A model generated the notes under the pieces. The model was not told the DNA's origin and ran no database searches. It saw only the letters and a program-made list of their open reading frames with translations. Shown piece after piece: positions 12,585-23,835 of a stretch of DNA of 64,000 bases (position 1 is its first letter; every line of letters starts with the position of its first letter). The DNA lies in NCBI GenBank assembly GCA_003952965.2, contig RXIC02000040.1:49423-113422 (forward strand). The letters are read 5' to 3'. The position numbers and the translations under genes were made by a program. The DNA is from Morella rubra (Eukaryota > Streptophyta > Magnoliopsida > Fagales > Myricaceae).

Positions 12585-15000
12585 TTAGACATACGTATCC
12601 AATGTGGGGCAAAACCAAAACATTTGAGTATATGAAGGACAAAATTTCCATTCAAGCCTATCATAGGCTTTTTCCATGTTAAGTTTAATTGCAGTCAGCC
12701 CTTTACACCCCTGTTTGAATTTTATAGAGTGCAGAATCTCCTGGGCGATGATTAAGTTCTCTTGGGTCAATCTTCCCGGGACAAATGCTACTTGGGAAAC
12801 AGAAATGAGTTCGTGCATGACCAACTTCGACTTTCAAGTCATGAGTTTAGAGATAATTTTATAAGCTACATTACATAGACTTATAGGTTGGAAATGGCTT
12901 ACCAACATCAAGGTTGCATTTTTCGGGATCAACGTTATAAAAGTTTGATTAAGCTCATTANNNNNNNNNNNNNNNNNNNNNNNNNNNNNNNNNNNNNNNN
13001 NNNNNNNNNNNNNNNNNNNNNNNNNNNNNNNNNNNNNNNNNNNNNNNNNNNNNNNNNNNNNNNNNNNNNNNNNNNNNNNNNNNNNNNNNNNNNNNNNNNN
13101 NNNNNNNNNNNNNNNNNNNNNNNNNNNNNNNNNNNNNNNNNNNNNNNNNNNNNNNNNNNNNNNNNNNNNNNNNNNNNNNNNNNNNNNNNNNNNNNNNNNN
13201 NNNNNNNNNNNNNNNNNNNNNNNNNNNNNNNNNNNNNNNNNNNNNNNNNNNNNNNNNNNNNNNNNNNNNNNNNNNNNNNNNNNNNNNNNNNNNNNNNNNN
13301 NNNNNNNNNNNNNNNNNNNNNNNNNNNNNNNNNNNNNNNNNNNNNNNNNNNNNNNNNNNNNNNNNNNNNNNNNNNNNNNNNNNNNNNNNNNNNNNNNNNN
13401 NNNNNNNNNNNNNNNNNNNNNNNNNNNNNNNNNNNNNNNNNNNNNNNNNNNNNNNNNNNNNNNNNNNNNNNNNNNNNNNNNNNNNNNNNNNNNNNNNNNN
13501 NNNNNNNNNNNNNNNNNNNNNNNNNNNNNNNNATGGCCATAACTGTCTTTATTCCACTACCTTAAGGCTTGTTTAGTAGATTTGATCTTCCAAATCAGTT
13601 GGTGAGCTAGAGAACCTTGTTGTGGCTTGTTCCATGCGGATAACACCACCTTTCAGCTCAAGTGCTCCCTAGTCCTAAAATTCTCAAAACGTAAGAACTT
13701 TGGACCTCCCTTGTGGTACCCAATTGTGTTAAGGACAACTGGACATGGTCTGAAGCTTCAAGGGGCATATGCTGCAGAACAGCGTTCAAGAAAAGTGTTG
13801 TCCAATCAACATTTGTCATACTTCTATCGAGTTTTTCTCTAATTTATTGATACCCCTTGCGCTCATTGCACCATGTGTATGGATTCCCAGTACATCCAAT
13901 GTCAACCAAGCCATGTCTAAGAGAGAGAGCTAATAAAGACAATCTTTAGTGGAGCTAGCATAGGGTCTACCTCCTTGTTTATCAACACTGTTTGATATGG
14001 CATTGAAGTCCCTAAAAACTAGCCACGGCCCCTGAATTGAGTTTTCCATGTCAAGCAGTTGGTCCCAAAATTCCTCCTTTCCCCTCAATTTCATTGGGCA
14101 ATGTATGAATGACAAAGTCCATGGTTGGTAAATAGGATCCAATTGAAGGATTACACTGATCATATGGCGGCTGGAAAGGTGCACATCAAAAATTACCCCT
14201 GATCTCTAAGCGAAAATAATTCCACCATTTAACCCAACTGCTGGAGAGTCAAGGCTATTGGGAAAGCTCAGATTACTAAGAATCCCTTATGCATGTCTTA
14301 TCTTAGTCTCAGCAAGGCAAAGGCAGTCCGGATTGCGTTGCCTTATAAGCGCCTGTAGAGCTCAAATTGCCAGGGCATGGGCTAGACTCCGATAATTCCA
14401 TAACATAGTTATCATGGCTGGGGGAGGGGCGTGATAAGGCCCGCCTCCTCAGTCCTTGAGACTTCATCGATATCCATGTCCTCCCTGTGATTGCTTTGCC
14501 TATTTTGTGCTTGAGTGTAACGCCCAGGGAACATATCGCTCCTCTTAACAATTTTCTTCCACCTTGCCAAAGGTAATTCCTCCTCTAAAAGCTCCTCCTC
14601 ATCTAGGTCTTGTGAGGGACCAAAATAAATGATCCCAGGAGAATCCGTAGGATTGTTCTACTTTTCCTCAAAGTTCAAGCGTCGTTTGACACCCAACACT
14701 GAATTAGTTGGCTTCATTTGTTTTGACTCCAACTTTGTCGAAGGGGGTGTTTCAAAAGCTTGCAACTGGGTCTTAGAGTCTGCCTAGATTGCATGTTCCT
14801 CCTCATCCACCAATTCATAAATGACCACCCCTTTTTGATTGTGATGAGTTCCTGGCATGCGGGCCTCATCCTCCTGAAGCATGAGGGGGTTTACAACTAT
14901 GGGCCTCTATAGACGCCTTCTTTTTGTTTTGTCTTGCCTCCACAGGGTAAGGTTGATCCTGAATACTAAGCCTATGTGAGATGGGCCCAACTATACAACG
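12585..15000 (-). mobile_element. decayed LINE (L1-type) remnant, interrupted by an assembly gap
   Basis: Reading the minus strand from right to left, 14400-14280 gives an endonuclease start with PDCLCLAETKI. Around 14184-13930 lies a second endonuclease block with the WLVFRDFNAI pattern and a following GGR, typical of L1 AP endonucleases. Across the gap, 12824-12585 gives a reverse transcriptase block with SQVAFVPGRL and LNMEKAYDRLEW. The usual LDMEKAYDR aspartate is replaced by Asn. Stops and frame changes separate the blocks, so it is a dead copy. The 3' part is missing at the left end, and the right boundary near 15000 is approximate. Confidence 0.8.
12961..13532. other. assembly gap (Ns)
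   Basis: A run of 572 unknown bases sits inside the LINE remnant. Any open frame reported across it is artificial. Confidence 0.99.
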
Positions 15001-15559
15001 GTCTTTTGGTACAATCTTCTTCTATTATTGCTTGTAATAAGCCTTTTCAAAGCTCTATAAGTATGTCCACATGGTTAGCCCAATTCGTCTGAGAGGTCAA
15101 TGGGTTTTGTGACTACTGCTAACACTGTGCCTCATTTTAAAGACCAAAATTAAATGCATGGGGTTCCCAGGTCGCTGCGCAGAGAATGAGTACTTTCTGA
15201 TGTCTGCATTTGTAGAGAATGTTGGTGATGGGTTGACTCTTTCCTACTGTGACTACTCCCTCCATGTTCTCGTTTATTGTGCAAGCTTCAGTGGGTTTGA
15301 CCATGGCAGAAAAGGATTGGTTTGTCGTTGTCTTCGCATAGATTATTTTACTTAATCTGTATTAAGGGAGCTATAGGGGCTGAAACTACCATTCTCTTTG
15401 CTTTGACCAAAAGGACCCGAGAACTTATGATTCTCCGTACTTTTTTAGCTTTTTAAAAGTCCTCTTACCTATCAGTGCAACACCATGATTTAAAGAACTC
15501 CTGATTTGAATCGGTGAATCACGTGGGAGACACGGATAGATTTACCATCACATTAAGTC

Positions 15560-15890
15560 AATTGGCTTGTGAGGTGCAAATCAATTAAAATGTTAGAAAT
15601 CGGAAGACTAGGAAGTGTTAGTACCCCATAGTTGAGTGTAAAGTGTCAGTACCCCAATAGTTAGAGGGTGTAAAGTGTATTTTTTTCAAAGGGTAAAATG
15701 AGCATAACAAGCAGAGTGAATCAACGTGGACGCACGTGAGTATTTACTGTCACATTTAATTGCTAATCGAATATGGGGTGCAAATCAATGAATTTTTAAA
15801 AGTCATGGACTCAATGTCACAAAAATGAAAATATGGGTACAAAATGTCAGTACCCCATAATTCACGGGTGCAAAATATATTTTTCATTAA
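15560..15890. repeat. MITE-like repeat with GTCAGTACCCC blocks
   Basis: AAAGTGTCAGTACCCC or close variants occur three times (near 15610, 15640 and 15850), and GGTGCAAATCAAT occurs at both sides. The style resembles the family A elements elsewhere in the window, but the arms are short and I could not fix termini. Confidence 0.4.
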
Positions 15891-17055
15891 CCAATTCATG
15901 GTAGAAACTTGCCCACCGCAGAGAAAGCAAAGTTAGGAAATGCCTTGTTGGAGTAAAAGCCAGCAACTGTACGTGCTTTCTGCTAACTTGTGCATAGCTC
16001 CATCTTCAGGTTAAAAGGCTTGTCACGCACAAGACGATTCGTGGTTTCCCGTTCCTGCCCTTCGTGGAAAACTTCTTACCCTGTCGCGAACCGGCTCAAA
16101 AGTAAACTTTTTTGCTTTTCTAGCAAAATAACGAGTACGAGTGTGTTGGTTTACTAAAATTTTAACATAATAAAATAATTACAATATAATCTCTCTCTAT
16201 TCAAATCATTACTTTTCATTATAAAAAAATATAAAAAATTCATTCAAATAATTCTCTTCTCACTTTTTCATCAATTCCAATAACCTAAAATTTTAACACT
16301 CAAACATGAGTATATAGAAACTTTATCTTTGTATTAGCATGTTTTCCCAAAATCATCTGTAGTATTTAAAGTTTGACAAGTTAAATATTTTCATTTTTCA
16401 AGATTTTAAAAGATAATTTTGTGTTTTTGACTTTTATGAGAATTTGTGAAAAGTGGTTTGTAAAAAATAGTTAAAAAATTTTAAAGATTGTTTTATTGTA
16501 GATAAAAATTTTAGGGATAAATGAGAAAGTACAAATAGTAAAACTTTAATATGAAATAATTCTGGAACTTTCTGTCTGAATCGGTACTAATATAAGGGAA
16601 AAAGTTCTTGTTTGAATCCGTAAAATACACGTGCAAAAAATTAGCTGGACCCTGGACCCTCAGCATAGCGGGAAGTTGATTGCTCTGGAAGGACGAGATT
16701 TACCCTTTTTTTTGGTCAAATTCTTTTTCGGTTACTTATATAAATGCTCTATGATGTTATGTATATCCTGAATACAGGGCAATATCTCTCGCGCCGTTGT
16801 TTTCGCTAGAACTCGCGTTTCCTATCCATAGCAATAACTTGCATAAAGCAGAATTATTTAGGGCCGCTTTTTCAGCAGCCACCCAACAAAAAGACAATGA
16901 ATTGACCCAAAATCTAATCACGTACACTGCTAACCCTCTAGAAACATTAACAGCGCTGTGAAGATCAAGTTCCACGCTGCGATTCAGAGATTTGGGGGAT
17001 GTTGTTCCTTTTTGCCAAGTGGCGTCGTTGCTCTCCCACACCTGTATCAGCCAGA
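15891..17055. other. AT-rich intergenic stretch
   Basis: Apart from AT-rich repeat-like sequence between 16130 and 16560, I see no gene. A 94-residue minus-strand frame at 17041-16757 has no recognisable family. Confidence 0.4.
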
Positions 17056-17061
17056 TTTATG

Positions 17062-17070
17062 TATAAATAG
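17062..17070 (+). promoter_or_regulatory. TATA box of the PCC13-62-like pseudogene
   Basis: TATAAATAG lies 69 bases before the ATG at 17131, a normal plant distance. The promoter may still be active although the gene is broken. Confidence 0.55.
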
Positions 17071-19164
17071 GAACACTAGGCTCAACCCAGAAATATATCT
17101 CCGGCTAAGAAAGTAAAAAACATAGAAGTTATGGCACCGACTACTGATAAAACCTCCGCATTTGTACCTCTACTCATCCTTCTCCTCTTTCCTAGATCAT
17201 ATTCTTCTGAGGAATCTATTGACTCTGACAACTTTATCCCACGATCCGACGTGGACCTCTTAGAATTTCCTTTGAATTTGGAGTTCTTGGAAGCGGAATT
17301 CTTCTTGTATGGCGCTTTTGGTTATGGCTTAGATAAAGTTGCTCCAAAACTGACCCAGGGGGGTCCAACACCTACTGGTGTTAGATGGGCACATCTGGAC
17401 CCTTTTACTCGAGATGTTATCAAGCAATTTGCTTACCAAGAAGTTGGACACTTGAGGTTCTAATCCCTTGATCAATATTATTCTCTTTTTTAGATTTTTT
17501 TTTCTTTTATGTTGATCAATCTTAAGGTGATAAAGTATTGACTGTACTAGAAGGTCAAATAGATTGAGAATGATGACATAGAAATTTTCTAATGATTATT
17601 CTAAAACTCTCTTGACGTGTGGGATCAAACACAGGCTTCAAACTCAAACCCAATATCTCATGCCCTGATATTATAAGTTTAGTTCTGTGGCTAACGTTCA
17701 GGATTTATATATATTACTCTTAACAAAAACACACTTCGTTCTAGTTTCATGAATTTGCAGCCATTGTGCTTATGAGTTGTTGGTGCATGCAGGGCAATAC
17801 ATTGGATTTAAGCGCAGCATCATTTGCCAAAGTGGCGGATAGTGCATTCGGAAGCCCATTACATCCACCTTTTGACCCCGGTGCGAGTGGACTTCACTTC
17901 CTCCTCGCATCCTATCATGTTCCTTATGTTGGACTCACTGGTTATGTCAGAACAATTCCGAAACTCCGGGGGCTACTTCCAGAAGGGTAAGCCTCCAACA
18001 CGGACTATCATCTCGAGTGATCACGATAAAAAAATAGGGATATAACAACCGTTGCCGACCACCGCTATAGTCCAGAAAAATAATGCTATAAGCCAAAAAG
18101 ACTTACAGCAGCATTTTTTTAGCAGCGGTCTACAGGTCCATCGCAATAAGTTATAGCAGCGATTTTTTCACGACCGCTAGTGAAAAACCTTAAACTATAA
18201 CGACGGTCACGTAGCAACGGTCGGACTGCCCTAAAGTCTGAAACACATTTTTTAAATTTTTTAGCAACGTTTCCCTAAAACGCTGCTGCAGGTCTTTAGC
18301 AGCGTTTTAAAAAAACGCTGCTAATAGACTATCCTTTTTTTTTTTTTTTTAGAAAAACGTAACAACAAATATATTTATAAAAACACCTTCATTTTTAATT
18401 CAAATTTATTTTAATAACCATAATTCATTGATATAAAAACCTAAGAACAAGAATAATAAAGTAAATATAATTCATCATTGATTAAATAACCAAGTCTTAC
18501 AACACAAGAGTCTATACAAGTTTCTAACATAAAATAAAAATAACTTTAATCTAGCATTAGCAAAAGCAGCTTAGTACACCATCAGCACCAACACCATCTT
18601 CACCAATGGTAACTCTGCCATTGAAAAGAAAAAACGGGATAAGAAAAAATGAACAATATGCCAATAACTTGAACAGATGCAATAGAGAGAGATATAAATC
18701 AGTTTAATGTAATAAGCCAATTTAAACTCATTGGATCAGATAAGCAAGGAAAAAGTCATACAAAACAATATTCAAATACAACACAATAAGCAAGGACCAA
18801 TGAAAATCTTCCTCATTTTACATATTAACATCCTCTTGAATTCTTGTAATTGAAAACAAATATCACATAAGAAATAGAAATAAACAAAACATTTATGTAA
18901 ACAAAATATCTAATTGTATATAAGGCTATAAGCAACTCTAGATTCATGTAACTGGACCTAAATAAAACTAGCAGTATTAACACTTAACTTAATTCAAATC
19001 ACCTACATAACTTAAATAATTATTAGGGGAATATGTAGACTTCAACTAAGCTCCAAACTGAAGATTTACCAAACTTTCGCCAATAAAGGAATCTGGATAG
19101 CACCTAAAATAAATAAATAAAAAACAAAAAATTTTTATGCTCAGTAATGACTTGTCGTGCAAAA

Positions 19165-19252
19165 TTAGTACTCTAGCTGTCCAGAACTCTCACCCTCATT
19201 TCTTCCATTTTCTTGAACTGCAGCTCTTGGACTACTCACAATCACGTCATTC
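19165..19252 (-). pseudogene. captured C-terminal exon of an unidentified gene
   Basis: After an acceptor TTTTCCAG, the minus strand stays open for 28 codons (NDVIVSSPRAAVQENGR, ending SSGQLEY) to TAA at 19167-19165. The clean acceptor and stop suggest a real last exon picked up by the CACTA element. I do not recognise the source. Confidence 0.4.
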
Positions 19253-19589
19253 CTGGAAAAACATTGAAACTTGACAATGTCTAAGATGCTCATTTTAGAG
19301 AGGATCAATTAGGTACTAATTTCAGATCATAACAGAAAGAACCATCAGGGCATATTGGCTATATGGACTAAGCCTCACAAAAATCTCATTTTAAACCGTA
19401 AAACGCAGAGGGGTTAATATCATATTCATACGGGCCCTTTAATTTCACACCCCTCAACTTCTCAGTACTCAGGCAACTTCACCAGAGAACTTGAGGAATA
19501 TAAGGTAAAAATATCGTTTACCCCAACCAGAGGAAAAGATAAAAGAGGAAAAAAAATTAATGCAATAAAGAGAGAACAATAAACATCAC

Positions 19590-19662
19590 CTCTGTAACCC
19601 AATAATATTGATAGATCTCATCAATATATTCAGCAACTTCCAGTTCATTGTCACCAAGTACA
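19590..19662 (-). pseudogene. captured cyclin B3-like exon fragment
   Basis: Between an acceptor TTTTCAG and a donor GTGATG the minus strand encodes VLGDNELEVAEYIDEIYQYY followed by WVTE. This matches the start of the cyclin N-box of plant B-type cyclins, most like the B3 class (ELEVAEYxDxIYxxYW). Both splice sites are kept. It lies 56 bases downstream of the LRR fragment, so the neighbouring exons come from different genes. Assigned from memory of the family pattern, not from a search. Confidence 0.6.
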
Positions 19663-19718
19663 CTGAAAACCAACAAAGAGAAGAGATCACTAAACTTTGC
19701 ATATAAGAATTAACATAC

Positions 19719-19784
19719 AAGTTCCTGATAGTAAGGGGAAAACTGGATGGAATCATCCCGCCAATGTGGTTGTTGCTCAAATCT
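19719..19784 (-). pseudogene. captured LRR exon of a STRUBBELIG-type receptor kinase
   Basis: After an acceptor GAAGCAG, the minus strand encodes DLSNNHIGGMIPSSFPLTIR plus N and a donor GTATGT. The pattern of one leucine-rich repeat with NNHIGG and IPSSFPLT is characteristic of the STRUBBELIG-receptor family. A single exon is present; the kinase is absent. Confidence 0.6.
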
Positions 19785-20208
19785 CTGCTTCAGAATGTAG
19801 TACAAAGCTTTATGAGATTACAGATAGAGACATTCAATAGTTAAACTAATACCAGCAATTTAATTTGATAGCTCCTTCTCAATATGCTCGCAGATGTAAT
19901 GAGTTTAGATGCAATTTACTAACATGCTCCAGATGTCATTTTTCGGCTTTCAAAATTAATATCGAGCCATGGACAAGCAGCGTTAACATATGCTGGCAGA
20001 GGAAGAAAGAAAATGACCAAATATGATTCAATGCTACCAACCCTTGTTTTGAGTTCGGTTTGCAGAAAAAATTAACAGAACAAGAAGAAATCTTAAACAA
20101 AGATGCCACTTTCAATCATTTTCCTTTTACTTTCCCAAACACCAATCAGAGCACTGTGAGACAAACATAATGAGAAAATGTAAGCTCTGTACTATACCAT
20201 CTCGGGGG

Positions 20209-20830
20209 TCAGTCAGCCCAACACAAAATCTCGACGAGAGATTCAATAACAAACCAGTAATGCTTAGAGCCAATTAGAAAACTGAAAGTTCTGCAGAATG
20301 AGGAAACAACGTTGGGAAAGAACTGTAGCCGAGATGGGAAATAAGAAGAGGGAAAGAAAGTCAAAGATTTGATGGCCGTAAAATTTCCTTCAAAGCTAAA
20401 GGAGGAGAGCGTCTCCAAGTTGGAACGACAAACTTGGGCTTCTCGCACTTCTCTGCGAGCCAGACTAAACGTTGTTCTTTTCTGAAAAAAGTGAGAGGGA
20501 GCCATATACCTGCATAGAAAGAGAGGCTGAGCCGCTGAGAGGGAGAGGCCGGAGAGAGGGACGGAGAGGAAGAGAGAGAGCAGCGAGGGAGAGAGAGATC
20601 CGGCGTTCTGTGGAGGAGGAGAGGCAGAGAGAGAGGAGAGTGAGAGAGGGCTAGCTGGAGGCCGGCGGGAGACTGGAGCGGCGTCGGCCTTCGGGAGGTG
20701 GGGAGCTGTGAGAGAGAGGGCTGGGCGTCGGGTGTCTGGAGAGAAGGGAGAAAAATTGGGGAAAGCCGAATTCTCTGTAATTGGGACTGCCCGCGTTCTT
20801 TTAGTGTGAGCGGCAAACTAACCGCGCAAA
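20209..20830 (-). other. CT-rich leader-like segment inside the CACTA element
   Basis: On the minus strand a long CT-rich stretch from about 20830 is followed by open sequence down to 20209. It has the composition of a plant 5' leader and first exon and is probably another captured gene end, upstream of the LRR and cyclin fragments. No product is recognisable. Confidence 0.35.
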
Positions 20831-22184
20831 AGGCTTATTCATGTCGTGGGTGATAGTTTTTTAAGTCCTGGAAGGAAAAAAATGTCATGGGATTTAAAAC
20901 TCATACTTGGATTGGGGATAAAGCGCATAATTTATTACAAAAAAAATATTATTAAAACACAAACTCGGTCGTAATTAATAGCATATATTTATTTTAATTA
21001 CTAATTTATTTGTTGTTGTAATACACATTGTAGCATGTATTGGTACTAGTAATAATAATCTTAATTAAAATAAGTTGGTAGTAATAATATATAATACTTA
21101 TAATTTAAAAGTATAATACTTTCTACATAACATTAGCATGATTTGTTATATGTGTTTATCATATAAATGATATGTGCTAATTAACCTAAGTACTTTATAT
21201 GTATGTACCTACCTAATGACTAAATCATAGCCTCTAAGACCATATATTAAGTTATGTACTTTAATTACATAAGCTAATCTCACAATATATTTTTGTTTGA
21301 AATTAAATAATATGTCATAGTTAAATAGTATTATATTACTAATTTATTCAAAATATATATGCTCATTATAAGTATGATAATAGATGTTTTCTAAACTACT
21401 TAGATTTAGTCAATAAATATGCAATTACCATAACAACCATGTATTATAATTTAAAATATATCATATAACAACTTCAATTTTCACAACACTCCCTCTAATT
21501 TCATATTTTATTAAGTAGGTCCTTTAAAATAAAAATTTTCAAATACATGACAAAATAAAATTATATTAAAAAGAATATAATAAGATATAAAATAATTATT
21601 TACATTAATTAACTTATAATTAATAAATAAAATTTTATTTTAATTAGACCTATAGCAGCGTTTGTGTCAACAAACGCTGCTATAGACCCACCTTTAGCAG
21701 CGTTTATTGACACAAACGCGACTAAAGGTGGGTGCTTTAGCGGCGGTCACGGTGACCATCGCTGTAGGTACAGAATTTCTAACAGCGTTTGTACACAAAC
21801 GCTGCTAAAGGTGGGTGCTTTAGCGGCGGTCACGGTGACCGCCGCTGTAGGTACCGAATTTCTAGCAGTGTTTGTGCATAAATGCTGCTAAAGGTGAGTC
21901 TATAGCGGCGGTTGCGACCGCCACTAAAAGACCATTGCTAAAGGTCTGACTTTTAGCTGCGTTTGCGGAAAAACGCTACTAGAAACCATCGACCACCACT
22001 AAAAAGACTGCCACTATAGATGGTTTCTAGCAGCGTTTTCTGCAAACGTTGCAAAATAGTGTCTTTAGCAGCGTTTTTGGCGACCGCCACTAAAAAGACT
22101 GCCGCTAAAGACCAGTTTTTTTGTAGTGGATGCTATTAAACTCCTTAATTAAGCTAAATGCAGCACGTACATTTAACATTTTAT

Positions 22185-22186
<2 letters not shown>

Positions 22187-22229
<43 letters not shown>

Positions 22230-22230
22230 A
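22187..22230 (+). repeat. (CA)n-(TA)n microsatellite
   Basis: A run of about 14 CA units is followed by seven TA units in intron 2 of the pseudogene, just outside the CACTA element. A (TG)n run lies at about 22852-22878 before exon 3. Confidence 0.9.
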
Positions 22231-22654
22231 CAAACAGATCTTGACTCATATTGAAAATTTTTGAAATACAGTGTTTAAACAGAGGTACAATCATAAAAAC
22301 AGAAAATTACACTTACAAACGAAAACTGGAAGCAGAAAACTGGAAGTGTAGGTAGGGGCTTGAGTGCCAAAGGAAAGAAGAGAGTGATATAGAAGGTAAA
22401 TGACTGATATTGTGAAATTTTTGTGCGGAAGGCTGAAGAGAACAGAAAGGCTGAAAGAGCTTTGATATTTGAAGGAAGGAAAGCTGTGGTATTGAGAGAG
22501 AAGGAAGGCTGTGTTGAAGGAAAGGGAGATATTGAGAGAATGAGAGAGTTTTGTTTTTCACTCGATGCCTCAAATGAGAGAAGAGGGTTGCTTATATAAA
22601 AAAAGAAATAGGACAAATGACCTTTGAGGTCCTCATCTTTGAATGAACAGAAAG

Positions 22655-22732
22655 GGTATTTTTGGAAAAGTGTACAGTACAGAAACAGTACCAGAGGTAT
22701 TTTTGGAAAAGTGCACAGTACAGAAACAGTAA
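22655..22732 (+). repeat. tandem duplication, period 41 bp
   Basis: GGTATTTTTGGAAAAGTG starts at 22655 and again at 22696, followed each time by ACAGTACAGAAACAGTA. The two copies are nearly identical. Confidence 0.85.
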
Positions 22733-22847
22733 CATCATCTGTCGGTAGGAACAGTGCTTCAGCGAGAAATCATCATCATCTACGTCATCAGCGAGCTACA
22801 TCATTAATGCATCAGCATCATTTCATCAGCAAGACATATATATATAT

Positions 22848-22878
<31 letters not shown>

Positions 22879-23514
22879 GATATGTTCAGCTTGTTGCAGG
22901 CCTTTTAGGCGTGGAATCAGTCAAGATGCAGTTATCCGAGCATTGCTATATACGAGCATTCGAGGACAAAGGTGCCTCCCTATGGCATAACGGTGGAGGA
23001 GTTCACTAATCGCTTTTCAGCACTGAGGGACAGGCTAGGACACGCAGGTTTGAAGGATGAAGGGCTGGTGGTTCCCCCATCCTTGGGTGGGGAAGGACGG
23101 TCTATGGGCAATGTGCTTGCCGGAGACGCTGACTCAGTTGCATATGATAGGACTCCAGAGGAGATACTGAGGATTGTATATGGGGGAGGTAATGAGCATG
23201 TCCCTGACGGTTTCTATCCAAAGGGAGCTAATGGTCGTATTGCCAGATCTCATTTACAGGCTTCTTAAAGCATTGGTCCAATTTTCATGTAACTTAATTT
23301 GTTTAAACTTGCTTAAATACTGTATTTAAACTGTATATGCCCTTTGCAAAGATATAAATAAATATGAAGTACTTTTCTCTATGTAAGACAAATATCTTTT
23401 ATGTATATATAATCAAGTTTACTTGGAAGCTCAGAGTACTCCTAATACAATCACTTAGCCTAAGCATTGTCTTTAAGTTAAAGACCTAGAACTGTAAATC
23501 ATTTTTCGGTTTTA

Positions 23515-23835
23515 AAGGGGAAAAATCAAGTAGTGCTTTTAAACTAGAAGGCTAATATCTCTTCGGGATCTAAACTATAATTAACATCGTCACATTTAAC
23601 TCTTTAATTACTCAAATTCATCGATGGGTTCACTTGTCAAATTTGACATCAAAATTGTGCATCATGCTGAGTGCCCCATTTTTCGTAAATTTCTATCGTA
23701 CAATTTAATCCGTGGGTGGCACATTTATGAATTTTAGTAATTTAAGAGCATAATATGATGATGTTAGTAGTTTAGACCCTTGAAGTGATACTAATCTCAT
23801 AATTTGGGATAATTAAAAGGTAGTTCTTTTATGCC
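23515..23835. repeat. MITE with imperfect long inverted repeats
   Basis: The left arm contains GGATCTAAACTATAATTAACATCGTCA and the right arm its imperfect complement (TGATGATGTTAGTAGTTTAGACCC), with further pairing to both ends. The element class and exact ends are uncertain. The rest of 23270-25190 is AT-rich without a gene. Confidence 0.45.

Larger units (their letters stand above)
18022..22128. mobile_element. non-autonomous CACTA (En/Spm) element, TSD GAT, with captured exons
   Basis: The right end reads GTTTTTTTGTAGTG, and the left end CACGATAAAAAAATAGG is its decayed inverse (about four mismatches in 17). Both sides are flanked by the 3-bp duplication GAT (18019-18021 and 22129-22131), the signature of CACTA transposition. 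Subterminal regions (18040-18320 and 21653-22110) are packed with repeats such as TAGCAGCGTTT and GCGGCGGTCACGG in both orientations. No transposase is present. The left interior (18480-18620) resembles the 3' end of the TnpA-like gene of the larger element at 53662-62428. The middle holds gene fragments on the minus strand, listed separately. Confidence 0.88.
17131..23268 (+). pseudogene. desiccation-related PCC13-62-like gene (ferritin-like), disrupted
   Basis: Exon 1 (17131-17456) encodes a signal-peptide-like start (hydrophobic VPLLILLLF) and the family block SDVDLLEFPLNLEFLEAEFF followed by YGAFGYGLD. Exon 2 (17793-17986) carries LDLSAASFAKV and ASYHVPYVGLTGYV. Exon 3 (22890-23268) carries LVAGLLGVES, then KDEGLVVPPSLGGEGR and GGGNEHVPDGFYPKGANGR. 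Together these cover the usual full length of plant PCC13-62 proteins, secreted ferritin-like proteins linked to dehydration. Lesions: near 17800 about ten codons are lost and the frame shifts, giving an early TAA; one G is missing in the GGGGG run near 17970; one G is missing near 22920; and a TA pair is gained near 22950. Intron 2 holds an entire CACTA element that begins 35 bases after the donor. Family identity is firm; loss of function is inferred from the frameshifts. Confidence 0.88.

Noticed and set aside
12888-13565. Long open frames across 12961-13532
   Set aside because: They run through unknown bases in an assembly gap.
20361-20816. 151-codon Ser/Leu/Pro-rich minus-strand frame
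   Set aside because: Low-complexity CT-rich sequence inside the CACTA element; kept only as a possible captured leader.
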